Shown here: in pieces, positions 1-8,300 of the stretch
Layout of the letters: each line of letters opens with the position of its first letter
Position numbering within the stretch: position 1 is the first letter of the stretch
Assembly (NCBI GenBank): GCA_964363305.1
Contig: CAYIHX010000003.1
Location: forward strand, 1 to 64,000
Length of the DNA stretch: 64,000 nt
Reading direction: 5' to 3'
From: CAYIHX01 sp964363305
GTDB lineage: Bacteria; Bdellovibrionota; UBA1018
Translations under genes and position numbers: made by a program
Notes under the pieces: generated by a model
The model's database searches: none
Told to the model about the DNA's origin: nothing
The model's input: only the letters and a program-made list of their open reading frames with translations

Positions 1-33
1 GTAGGGCGAGTGAAAGCGAAGTGCTAATGCCAT
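1..33 (-). CDS. 5' end of an unidentified gene running off the left edge
   Basis: Only eleven codons are visible on the minus strand, starting MALALRFHSPY. The start is supported by a strong Shine-Dalgarno sequence (GGAGGAGAGG on the minus strand) a few bases upstream of the ATG. Nothing about function can be said. The gene is divergent from tRNA-Lys, so positions 34-224 should contain the promoters of both; I could not pick out a convincing consensus pair there. Confidence 0.45.
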   Translation of the reverse strand, partial: MALALRFHSPY

Positions 34-224
34 AGTGACCTCTCCTCCCGAGTGGTAAGCTCTTTTCGGCATTTCTCGGCCACAGATGAGGACGAAAACG
101 GGGTCGCCCACAAAATCACTAACAGCGTGAAATGGCTGATTATTCCCAACTGTGAAAAAAGTAACCGACCCTGACTGTCGGCTTGCCTGAACCGGAACCT
201 TCTGTTACCCCTCAGGCCAAGTGC

Positions 225-300
225 GAGCCCTTAGCTCAGTCGGTAGAGCATTTCACTTTTAATGAAAGGGTCGACGGTTCGAATCCGTCAGGGCTCACCA
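225..300 (+). tRNA. tRNA-Lys (anticodon TTT)
   Basis: A complete 76-nt cloverleaf can be read. The 7-bp acceptor stem pairs GAGCCCT with AGGGCTC, the D-arm contains TAGCTCAGTCGGTAGAGCA, the anticodon stem TTTCA/TGAAA closes the loop CTTTTAA, and the T-arm carries GGTTCGAATCC. The anticodon TTT lies at 258-260 and the 3' CCA is encoded. It reads AAA/AAG lysine codons. No terminator hairpin follows before the next gene at 371. Confidence 0.97.
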
Positions 301-335
301 CTTTCAAAATCCGAAATGGATGCATCAAAATAAGG

Positions 336-371
336 TTCATATGGACTCAAAATGAGTTCATAATTGATCCA
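336..371 (+). promoter_or_regulatory. Predicted promoter giving a leaderless mRNA, with a possible operator
   Basis: TTCATA at 336-341 and CATAAT at 359-364 are separated by 17 bp. The predicted first transcribed base falls on the A of the ATG at 371, and no Shine-Dalgarno precedes that ATG. An imperfect inverted repeat (ATGGACTC at 341-348 and GAGTTCAT at 354-361, one mismatch) overlaps the promoter and may bind the wHTH protein made by the next gene. The -35 match is only 4 of 6. Confidence 0.4.
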
Positions 372-706
372 TGGCATTAGAAACCCTCTTTGGGAACCGA
401 ACAACGGAACGCATCCTGCTCCATCTATTTCACTACGGAGAAATTCACGCGCGCGGGATTGCGCGGGACTATGATTCGGTGGTTAGCCCCTTCCTTCGGC
501 AGCTGGGCCGTTTGGAAGACGCGGGTATTCTCGTATCGCGCGAGGTAGGTCGGGCCCGTCTCTATCAGTTCAATTCAAAGTCCGCCTATATCACGCCGCT
601 CAAAAAACTCGTCGAAATCGCGTACGAGAACATCCCCCTAGAGGAGAGGGAGCAGCTTTTCCATACTCGCCGAAGACCGAGGAGGAAGGGTAAACCCGTT
701 TTATGA
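371..706 (+). CDS. Winged-helix DNA-binding protein, coupled to a nucleotidyltransferase
   Basis: A 111-residue protein with the pattern of an ArsR/MarR-like winged helix: helices around residues 8-45, then a recognition helix and wing ending in VSREVGRARLYQFN. It begins MALETLFGNRTTERILLHLF, typical of small wHTH proteins encoded beside nucleotidyltransferases. Its stop overlaps the next start (ATGA, 703-706), so the two are probably translated together. The basic tail (RRRPRRKGK) may add DNA contacts. By context it could be the repressor or antitoxin half of an AbiE-like or MNT-like pair; that role is inference. Confidence 0.75.
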   Translation: MALETLFGNRTTERILLHLFHYGEIHARGIARDYDSVVSPFLRQLGRLEDAGILVSREVGRARLYQFNSKSAYITPLKKLVEIAYENIPLEEREQLFHTRRRPRRKGKPVL

Positions 707-1242
707 AGAAGCCCAAATTGAGTAAATGCACCGAAGAGGAGCTTTGGAAATATGTAGGCTACCACCTAGCCAAAGCCGGTATTGAATCCGTGCTGGTAGG
801 CGGAGCCGTAGTCGCGGTTTATTCTCAGGGCGCGTATCGCTCGGGCGATCTAGATTTCGTCTCTGGCGCGGGGATGCGCCCAAAAATTCAGAGTGTGCTT
901 GAAAGTCTTGGCTTTGAATCGATTCACAGCCGTCACTTCGAGCACCCAGACTGCCCTCACCTGAGCATCGAGTTTCCGCCCGGTCCCGTTTCTATCGGGG
1001 ACGACCATCACATTAAGCCGGCGGAAGTCAAAATTGGGGGACGGATTCTAAAAATCCTGTCGCCTACGGATTGTATTCGCGATCGTTTGGCGTCTTACAT
1101 CCACTTCAATGCTCGAGAATGCCTGGATCAAGCCGTCCTTGTTGCAAAGAGCCAGCCCTTTGATCTGGAGACTGTTCGCAAATGGTGCCTTTCCGAGGGA
1201 GCGAAAGAGGCATTTGATGGATTCCTGGAAAAAATCAAATGA
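703..1242 (+). CDS. Minimal nucleotidyltransferase-fold protein
   Basis: A 179-residue protein with the nucleotidyltransferase signature VGGAVVAVYSQGAY followed by SGDLDF around residues 33-54. This is the hG[GS]...DxD pattern in which the two Asp residues bind metal. A C-terminal helical part follows (LSPTDCIRDRLASY, then residues 130-179). Members of this superfamily transfer nucleotides to tRNA, antibiotics or partner proteins. With the coupled wHTH gene upstream this resembles type IV (AbiEi/AbiEii) or MNT-type toxin-antitoxin arrangements, though the protein is shorter than AbiEii. It overlaps the next gene by 4 bp (1239-1242). Target unknown. Confidence 0.7.
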   Translation: MKKPKLSKCTEEELWKYVGYHLAKAGIESVLVGGAVVAVYSQGAYRSGDLDFVSGAGMRPKIQSVLESLGFESIHSRHFEHPDCPHLSIEFPPGPVSIGDDHHIKPAEVKIGGRILKILSPTDCIRDRLASYIHFNARECLDQAVLVAKSQPFDLETVRKWCLSEGAKEAFDGFLEKIK

Positions 1243-2066
1243 GCGCCGTCGATGATGCTCAGTCACGGTCCAAATGGATCATCATTTACCTGGTTGCGGT
1301 GCTGTTTCTCAGCTGGGTCTACACCGCCTTTACATTCTTGCGCCCCGAGAGAATCAAGCAGTTCGGACTGATTATGCTCATTCCTGGAGCGGTGGCACTG
1401 GTCCTGAATTTCTTTCGATATCGATCGGTCGCTCGTGTCTTTTCACCTCTTACGAGAAAGATTCCAGCTCGGTCTCTCCTCTTCTCCATTTTCTACCCAC
1501 TGACCTTCATCGCATTCTGCGCGCTGGTAGCAACGATTAGTGACCTTGCAAAAATCGACTCTTCTAAATTCACCGATCTTCTACCCAGGATCTTCTCCAT
1601 CTATACACTGCTGTTCCTCCTGAAGCTCTTCGGCGAGGAGTATGGTTGGCGCGGATTTTTGCTTCAGGAGCTAACTTTCTTGAAGGGCCCCAAAGTAGCT
1701 GCTGCTCTCGTCGGACTAATATGGGCCATATGGCACGGCCCCGTGGTGTACGGATTGGCCACTTTTTTTCATGTCGAGCACCCCGTTCGGCTTTGCCTGA
1801 TCCAGATGGGAGCGGTTTTTGTCTTCTCTTTTCCTTTCGCCCACTCCTACCTCCAGGGTGGGAGCATCATTCCGCCGATGCTTTTCCACTTCCTGTGGAA
1901 TATCTATAATCCAGCCGTCTTGGGCGATATCTACCGAAACGATTCAGGTTTAATGAAGGGCCCGATCTGGCTGATCAACGGAGAAGGCCTGTTTGGCGTT
2001 TTATTTGGTCTTCTGTTTGTGGCCTGGTTTCTCCGACGCCCTCGAACCATGGGATCGATTCAATAA
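1239..2066 (+). CDS. CPBP-family intramembrane glutamic protease
   Basis: A 275-residue polytopic membrane protein with about seven hydrophobic segments. It carries the CPBP/ABI (Rce1-like) motifs EEYGWR (Glu133, Glu134, Arg138), IWAIWH (His166) and a third His in MLFHFLWN. Relatives cleave prenylated proteins, process bacteriocins or confer bacteriocin self-immunity. It is the last gene of the three-gene coupled operon starting at 371, so it may serve that unit as a membrane-bound processing or immunity factor; this is inference. It converges on the PadR gene and overlaps it by 7 bp. Confidence 0.85.
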   Translation: MSAVDDAQSRSKWIIIYLVAVLFLSWVYTAFTFLRPERIKQFGLIMLIPGAVALVLNFFRYRSVARVFSPLTRKIPARSLLFSIFYPLTFIAFCALVATISDLAKIDSSKFTDLLPRIFSIYTLLFLLKLFGEEYGWRGFLLQELTFLKGPKVAAALVGLIWAIWHGPVVYGLATFFHVEHPVRLCLIQMGAVFVFSFPFAHSYLQGGSIIPPMLFHFLWNIYNPAVLGDIYRNDSGLMKGPIWLINGEGLFGVLFGLLFVAWFLRRPRTMGSIQ

Positions 2067-2611
2067 GCCCCTGCGGACTTTCTACCGAGAAATTTTAGAG
2101 TATTGGAACACCACGACAACCAGCCTTTCTCAAAAATGATTCCGCGCTGAAGGGTGAGGTATTGAAATTGAAGCTTGGGTGGCAGCTTTTGGGGAGATTT
2201 AAAATATTTACTCTGAATCTCACGATACTCCTCGTATCGCTGTCGATGTATTTTTTTGTGCCGTTCGAGTTCAGCCCTGAGGGTATCCGTGGGAACCAGA
2301 TGTCCGGAGAACATCTTGATCAGAAGGCCATCCCTTGCCGGCACGGCTTCCAGTGGAGAAGCGATCCAGGTCTGGAGTTCTTGCTTGCCGACCTTCGTAA
2401 GAGCATAGACTTTCTTTGCTGGCTTTCCTTTCTGAGGAACTTCGCGAAAAGAAACGCAATCCTCACCCTCCAGGCGAGATAGCTCTCGATAGATCTGCTG
2501 ATGAGCAGCGCCCCAAAAAAAGCCAACTGAACCATCCACCTTCTTCGTGATCTCGTAGCCGGAGCGGTCCGCCGACGAAAGCACCGCTAAAATTGCGTAT
2601 CTCAAAGACAT
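2060..2611 (-). CDS. PadR-family transcriptional regulator
   Basis: A 183-residue protein with an N-terminal PadR winged helix (MSLRYAILAVLSS, GYEITKKVDGSVGFFWGAAH, IYRELSRLEGEDCVSF, wing KPAKKVYALTKVGKQEL) and a C-terminal helical dimerisation domain (residues about 95-183, Vir/PadR C type). Such proteins repress genes involved in detoxification or transport and are released by small aromatic ligands. It is divergent from the Ntn-hydrolase gene at 2731, and the intergenic region holds a perfect palindrome over that gene's predicted start site, so it most likely represses it. Confidence 0.88.
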   Translation of the reverse strand: MSLRYAILAVLSSADRSGYEITKKVDGSVGFFWGAAHQQIYRELSRLEGEDCVSFREVPQKGKPAKKVYALTKVGKQELQTWIASPLEAVPARDGLLIKMFSGHLVPTDTLRAELERHKKIHRQRYEEYREIQSKYFKSPQKLPPKLQFQYLTLQRGIIFEKGWLSWCSNTLKFLGRKSAGAY

Positions 2612-2641
2612 GCTTGCCTACCAATCACCCCGTGCCGGCTA

Positions 2642-2708
2642 TTGACATAGCACCCATACACGCATATTCCGACAACCTTCAATATGCACCAAAGTGCATA
2701 TTGAAGGT
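2642..2708 (+). promoter_or_regulatory. Consensus promoter with a perfect 15-bp palindromic operator
   Basis: TTGACA at 2642-2647 and TATTCC at 2665-2670 are 17 bp apart, predicting a start near 2677. A perfect inverted repeat, ACCTTCAATATGCAC / GTGCATATTGAAGGT with a 4-base CAAA spacer, occupies 2675-2708, exactly over the start site and early leader. It lies between the PadR gene and the hydrolase gene. The ATGCAC/GTGCAT core resembles known PadR operator half-sites. A Shine-Dalgarno GAGAGG lies at 2717-2722. Confidence 0.8.
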
Positions 2709-2730
2709 ACCATACTGAGAGGCAAAATCA

Positions 2731-3828
2731 ATGCTTGCACGCCATCATAGTTTTCATAGAATCTTTTTCGTCTGTTCGGTCGCGATTTTTGTTTGCGCCC
2801 TGAGTGAACAAACAACGTCGGCGTGCAGTGCCTTCCTCCTTTCTTCGGGAGGGAACAAGACTGTGGGAAAGAATTTTGACTGGAACTACGATCATGGACT
2901 GGTCGTGGTGAATAAACGTCACCTCATAAAAACGGCGCTGGCAAAGAGTCCGAATGTTCCTGCTCGATGGACCTCCAAATACGGAAGCGTCACATTCAAT
3001 CAAGTGAGCCGAGAACTGCCTCAGGGTGGCATCAACGAGAAGGGATTGATCATTGAGATCCTGTGGCTCGATTCGGCTTCCTACCCGGCTCAAGACGAGA
3101 GACCCGTAATAAATGAACTCCAATGGATCCAATATCAGCTCGATAATTTTTCATCGATTCGAGAGGTCATTGCCAATCTCGACCGAGTTAGACGGGCAAA
3201 GTCGTTCGCCAACATTCACTACTTTATGTGCGACCCTTCCGAGCAGTGCGCCACAGTAGAGCCCCTTGACGGAAAGTTTGTGGTACACACGGGCGATACG
3301 CTGCCGGTTGCCGCGCTGACCAACGACAACTACAGCGATTCCGTACATTACGCGGAGAAAGCCGCCCAAAACGCCCATTGCGCCAACATTCCTATCGACC
3401 CCAGCTCGCTCAATCGTTTTTCTAAAATCGCATGTCTGTTAAAACCCATCGCTAACTCAGATCAAACAACTCCGCCCGTCAATGTCTTCAGCATACTGGG
3501 CGAGGTTGCGCAGGCCCATCACACAAAATGGTCGATTACCTACGATCTCACTGATCTCGAGGTGACATTTCACACGGACCGGGCAAGTGCCAACAAACTC
3601 ATCCGATTGAGGGGCCTAGATTTTTCCTGCGCCCAGCCAACGCAGATTCTAGACATCAATCGTAAAGCGGGCGGCGATGCCACAGGCAGTTTTAAGCCCT
3701 ACACCGTCAAAGCCAATCGGAAGATTGTTGAACTGAGCCTTGCTACTGGATTTGCGCACCTCCCGCCGCCAGTGATTGACCTCTTAACCAGATATCCGGA
3801 TTCAGCGGTCTGTAATTTCACGAACTGA
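2731..3828 (+). CDS. Periplasmic Ntn-hydrolase of the choloylglycine hydrolase / penicillin V acylase family
   Basis: A 365-residue secreted protein. A signal sequence (residues 1-31, ending TTSA) is followed directly by Cys32 in the motif ACSAF, the expected N-terminal nucleophile once the signal peptide is removed. Further family marks are GKNFDW (Asp50; the usual Arg is Lys47), PQGGINEKGL, an INELQW helix and LTNDNYSDS. The family hydrolyses linear amides such as bile salts, penicillin V and acyl-homoserine lactones. Expression is probably controlled by the divergent PadR protein through the palindrome at 2675-2708. Substrate cannot be read from the sequence. Confidence 0.85.
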   Translation: MLARHHSFHRIFFVCSVAIFVCALSEQTTSACSAFLLSSGGNKTVGKNFDWNYDHGLVVVNKRHLIKTALAKSPNVPARWTSKYGSVTFNQVSRELPQGGINEKGLIIEILWLDSASYPAQDERPVINELQWIQYQLDNFSSIREVIANLDRVRRAKSFANIHYFMCDPSEQCATVEPLDGKFVVHTGDTLPVAALTNDNYSDSVHYAEKAAQNAHCANIPIDPSSLNRFSKIACLLKPIANSDQTTPPVNVFSILGEVAQAHHTKWSITYDLTDLEVTFHTDRASANKLIRLRGLDFSCAQPTQILDINRKAGGDATGSFKPYTVKANRKIVELSLATGFAHLPPPVIDLLTRYPDSAVCNFTN

Positions 3829-3917
3829 CCCCTTATGACGCACCCAGCATCAAAAGGTGCTCGGATCCCTCAGAAATACCCTGGCATTTTAACCCGCCAT
3901 AAGGTTAAACTCAGAAA

Positions 3918-5264
3918 GTGGACCTAACTATTGAAAATCCCTGGTGGTTCTCGGGGGGGCTTTGGCAGGATCGCGACCTCCAGCGGGCGAAAGCCTCCCT
4001 TCTCTCCTACGATCCCCGTCCGTTCACCCTCACCGAGGCCGAAACCGGAGCCGTCTTTACGCTACGCGGACCTCGCCGAGTCGGAAAAACAGTTGCCCTC
4101 AAACAACTGGTGGCGCGACTCATCGAAGAGCGCGGAATCGATCCGCGAGCCATCCTCTGGTTGAATTTCGACACATTGCGCACCCTCCGGCAGATGGAGG
4201 AGCTGTTCCTCACCATTTTTCAGCCCCAAGCGCGGGATGGATATCGCTTCGTATTCATCGACGAGGTCACTTCCGTTCTGGGCTGGCAGAAAGTCATCAA
4301 AAAATACCGCGACAACGGACTCCTGGAAGGGCGCACCTTGCTGCTCACCGGAAGCAGCGCCTACGACCTCAAAGCCGGAGCGGAGAGAATGGCGGGAAGG
4401 CGCGCGGGAGCCGAAAGCCCCGATCGAATCCTCTTGCCCCTCGGACCAACGGGCTTTCGGGAGCAAGTGAAAGCTCTCGGGCTTTCCGACGAGGAGACCT
4501 GTCGGCGCTTTCTCAGTGTCGGCGGTTTTCCGTTCCGAATTTCAGGATTTTTGCGGGCGCAAACCGAAGGACGCGAATGGTCGCACCTCGCTGACTTCCA
4601 GATCTTTGAAGACTTGATTTTCTATGAATTTGCCCGCAGGCGGCTCGAGCGCAGCTTAGCTTCCGAAGTGATCGCTCGACTCTCGAGCGTCGGAGCGCAT
4701 GCCATCAGCTACACGGCTTTCGCGAAACAGGTCTCCACGAAACCAGACACCGCTCGCCGATATCTCGACGTCCTGGGAGACGCGTACCTCCTCGCCACGA
4801 TCAGCTCGTACGATACGGCTCGCTCACGAGTCGCTTCGAAAAAGGACCGAAAATTTGTTCGAATCGACCCCGCCTTGGGCTACCTGGCCGAATCACTCCA
4901 TCAGGGCGTCGCAAACGATGAAGCAACTCGAGCCGAATGGGCTGTCGGGGCTTTGCTTCTCAAGCATTTCGAAGCCCGGCTCTTCGAAGGGCTGACCGGT
5001 CCTCGTAACGTATTCACCTGGAAGAGCTCATCCGGAAATGAAGTCGATTACCTCGTCATCGACCGGTCGCAGAAACTGATGCTCCCAGTGGAAGTGAAAT
5101 GGCAGAAAGAGGTGGCGCCGTCCGAACATCAAACGATGGAAAAAGCCTTCGGAAAAGGAATCCTGGTGACCCCCTCACTGCCCTATCAACGCCCGAAGTC
5201 GACCGCCGTTCCTCTTTACGCCCTCGAAACCAGACTCGCAGATATTGACACGCCAGCCAATTGA
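3918..5264 (+). CDS. AAA+ ATPase with DUF4143 and C-terminal nuclease-like domain
   Basis: A 448-residue protein starting at GTG. The Walker A motif GPRRVGKT lies near residues 51-58, Walker B is FVFIDEVTS, and a sensor-like LLLTGSS follows. The middle (about 230-330) matches the winged-helix DUF4143 domain, and the C-terminal part has the PD-(D/E)xK-like pattern GNEVDYLVIDRS...PVEVKW. This architecture is widespread in bacteria and archaea, often on mobile DNA, and its job is not settled. It stands alone between two unrelated secreted-protein genes. The Shine-Dalgarno upstream of the GTG is weak. Confidence 0.85.
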   Translation: MDLTIENPWWFSGGLWQDRDLQRAKASLLSYDPRPFTLTEAETGAVFTLRGPRRVGKTVALKQLVARLIEERGIDPRAILWLNFDTLRTLRQMEELFLTIFQPQARDGYRFVFIDEVTSVLGWQKVIKKYRDNGLLEGRTLLLTGSSAYDLKAGAERMAGRRAGAESPDRILLPLGPTGFREQVKALGLSDEETCRRFLSVGGFPFRISGFLRAQTEGREWSHLADFQIFEDLIFYEFARRRLERSLASEVIARLSSVGAHAISYTAFAKQVSTKPDTARRYLDVLGDAYLLATISSYDTARSRVASKKDRKFVRIDPALGYLAESLHQGVANDEATRAEWAVGALLLKHFEARLFEGLTGPRNVFTWKSSSGNEVDYLVIDRSQKLMLPVEVKWQKEVAPSEHQTMEKAFGKGILVTPSLPYQRPKSTAVPLYALETRLADIDTPAN

Positions 5265-5367
5265 CGACGGCTCCGTGAACCATCCCAGAACCCGTAACTC
5301 CTCCCTTCCTACATTGTGGGGACAATTTTTTGATTTACGCACGCAGTAATCCGATAGGTCAGCTATC

Positions 5368-8300
5368 GTGTTGCGCATTGCACAAGTCATTTTCCTCGCT
5401 TACCTCTTAGCCCTCGTGCCAACGAACGCGCGCGCCGACGGATGCTTGAGCAGTCTTCGTATCCAGCTTTTTGAATTGAGTGCCAATGTCGATGGAGCGC
5501 TTGGACGCTACAGCCGCGACTCGCTCTCGGCCGCAGATATTGAGACCCAGGCCCTCCTACGGTTTATCAGCGCACATGACCTCGCTTCCCTCCAGCAAGA
5601 AGACTGTGATCAACTGAGAAACGACCTTCCGTCTCTCATCTCAAATCTTGCGCACCCGCTCACCTTCGGAAATCAGCGGGAGGCTCTCTTTCACCGCTAC
5701 ATGTATACCTTTTACAGGCTCAGCGCCTGCAAGGCAGATGAATTACGTGAAAGCAGCGCGCTTCCGATTTCTGAGCTTTCGACACCACAAACCGTCATTG
5801 ACCAGCTTCGCACGCTCCAAAGATTTCAAAGCCAAACCTTTCCGCTCAGCGGCGCGGGAGCTGCATGGGAGAGATGGCGACCGAGTTATGACCATCTCAG
5901 GAGCAGTTTAGCCGCAGCGACTGCGCTCCTGGATGTGGTTCACTCGACATGTCCATGCTTTCAAACCTTTGATTCCATCCAGCCGGTTCCTTGGCTAGTG
6001 GTGAATCAGATTCGAAATATACACCATCACCTGGGCCGAAGGGACGACGACGACCCTACACCAGAACAAGAAAATGCACGGGATGAAAGACTACTCGCTC
6101 AAGTTCATGTCCCTCCGCCCGACTCTGCGACCGTAAGGCCGATCCATGCGATCATCGAGGAGGCGAGAGCCGCGCTCGACAGAAACCTTCACTCCGATCG
6201 TCTCGATTTTGATGCTGTTGCACTATTCACTGAGGCCGATGCGACTCTTGCTCAATCTCCGCTCACCCAGGACGAATATGCTCGCGCTCAGTCGACCTGG
6301 AGTGACGCCATGGCCCGATGGAGAAGCGCCACACAGGAAATCACCGATCCATGGGAACGCATCAAGGCGATTTCTTCACTCGTGCAGACTGATTTTTTTT
6401 CTCAGGAACCCCATGATCAGTGGAGCCCGCTCAGTATGCTTGCTCACATGGGTGGAAATGACGAGCTGAAAAGCACTGTGCTCATCACGGCGATCTCTCG
6501 CCTTGGAGACGTACTTCCGGACGGCTATCAGTTGGGCATAGAAACCTATGCCGATGGGGTGCGCCCGGTATTGTGGCACGGCGCTTCGCCCAATACGGTT
6601 GTTTACGATATTCTTTCGGATCAACTCCGAAGTAGCAATCGAGCCCCCATCCATGCTCCTGCTGTCGTGCTCGAGGCTTTTCTGAAACGGCGACAACTCG
6701 CTGGTGACAGAATCGCCTCGTTGATTACTGAATCGGAGTTGATGGTCGCCCCGTCGTTATCTGACGTCGGAAACCCCGTCGCGCCACCCACCTCTCGATC
6801 ACAAAATCCGGATCGCTCGCGGACTCCGATAAACCCTTTGCTCTATTGGCCTGTGTCCGATCGCCTTCTCACGTCGCCCCTTTTAGCGTCCGCACAGACG
6901 GCTGTCGCACCACCAGCTGCAGGGGCTCCAACCATGCGGGCAGGGTGGATGACCCGAGTCACCGCGAATGTCGCGCCCCCGGAGCCTCCCCATCGAGTTC
7001 CCGGGGCTCCCGCGCAACTTCCTTCACTCGATGACCTTTATGCGCAGGCTGCTCAGGCTCTTCAGACTTGCAGTGATCGATGTATCGGCGCTGACATCAC
7101 TCGCATCGTCGTTCAGACCGAAGCCCACCATACTGGTCCACCACTAAGCCAGGCTGATTACAATCGTGCTTGGAATGGCTATCAGGCCACACTGACGAGC
7201 ATTCGAAATGATATCGCGCACGTTACCGACCCGTTTTTAAAATTGACGAAAGTCGTAAACTCGCTGATTCGAGACGACCTTCATCACTACTATCGCGACC
7301 GTCCATACGTCGTAAATGCTCTGTTAGGCGAAGGAACCAACTGTCAAGGTCGTGCGGAGTTGATTTTTGGAACGATTAGAGATCTCGGCATCGAACCACC
7401 TCCCGGCTGGAAATACGCGCTTCAGGTCTTCAGTGACCACGTCCAAGCGGAGCTCTGGAACCCGAGAACCAATCAAGTAATCGATCTTCTCACGGGCGAT
7501 CACGCAGACCGCGTGCTCGCCCCGCTTTATCATCCAAATTTAATTTTTTATTCTTTATTAAGAGGTGACGCCCGCGACAGCCCGATCACCGAGAATAGCC
7601 TGCTCCTTGCTCGCCCTCGTGGCCGAATGAGAAACGAGGGGCCCCCGTTAGAGAATCACCCGAGTCCTGAACGTCAAATGATGGCATGGCCATCATCAAA
7701 CAACCGATCCGGAAACGGGCCGGTACCCCTCAATGCGGACAACGGGCCAATCGCCCCGCTCCGAGCGCACGCTTCCCAGCCACAGAGGCGCTCTGCGACC
7801 CCTTTTCCTGATGCGTTAAACCGTCTCCCTAGCCCCGCTCGCCCCACCAACCACAGCCGGGTAAGTGCCACAGACAGCAATCGAGAAAATTTAAGCAGAC
7901 AGAACCCTTCTGCCTCCCCAACTCCGCGGAGCACCTCTACTCAAACCGAGGGGCCCACGGAATCACGTGATTCCACGGCGACGACCGCAGACCAAGCCCC
8001 ACCCGTTTCTGATCCTACCGGAACACTCTATGCGCACCCCACTGCGACGCCACCTCGGCCGTCTCAGCCACAGTCTCGGCCTCCGCCCACAATCGATTTT
8101 GACCATCCAAATCAGTCCAACTACTATCGCATTGATACGGTTCTGCCCAACACCAGTCAATTCATCACCGCTCAAGCCGACGAGCTCAGAAGGATGCTCG
8201 TCGAGCAGGCGTCGGGAGATCGGATTGACGCTTTCGCTCATGGAATCATAGAGCGCGTTTTAGATATGGCCGAACGTGAACTCTCACCTTCAATAAGAGC

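Noticed and set aside
183..380. 65-codon open frame
   Set aside because: It runs through the tRNA-Lys gene and has no coding signature.
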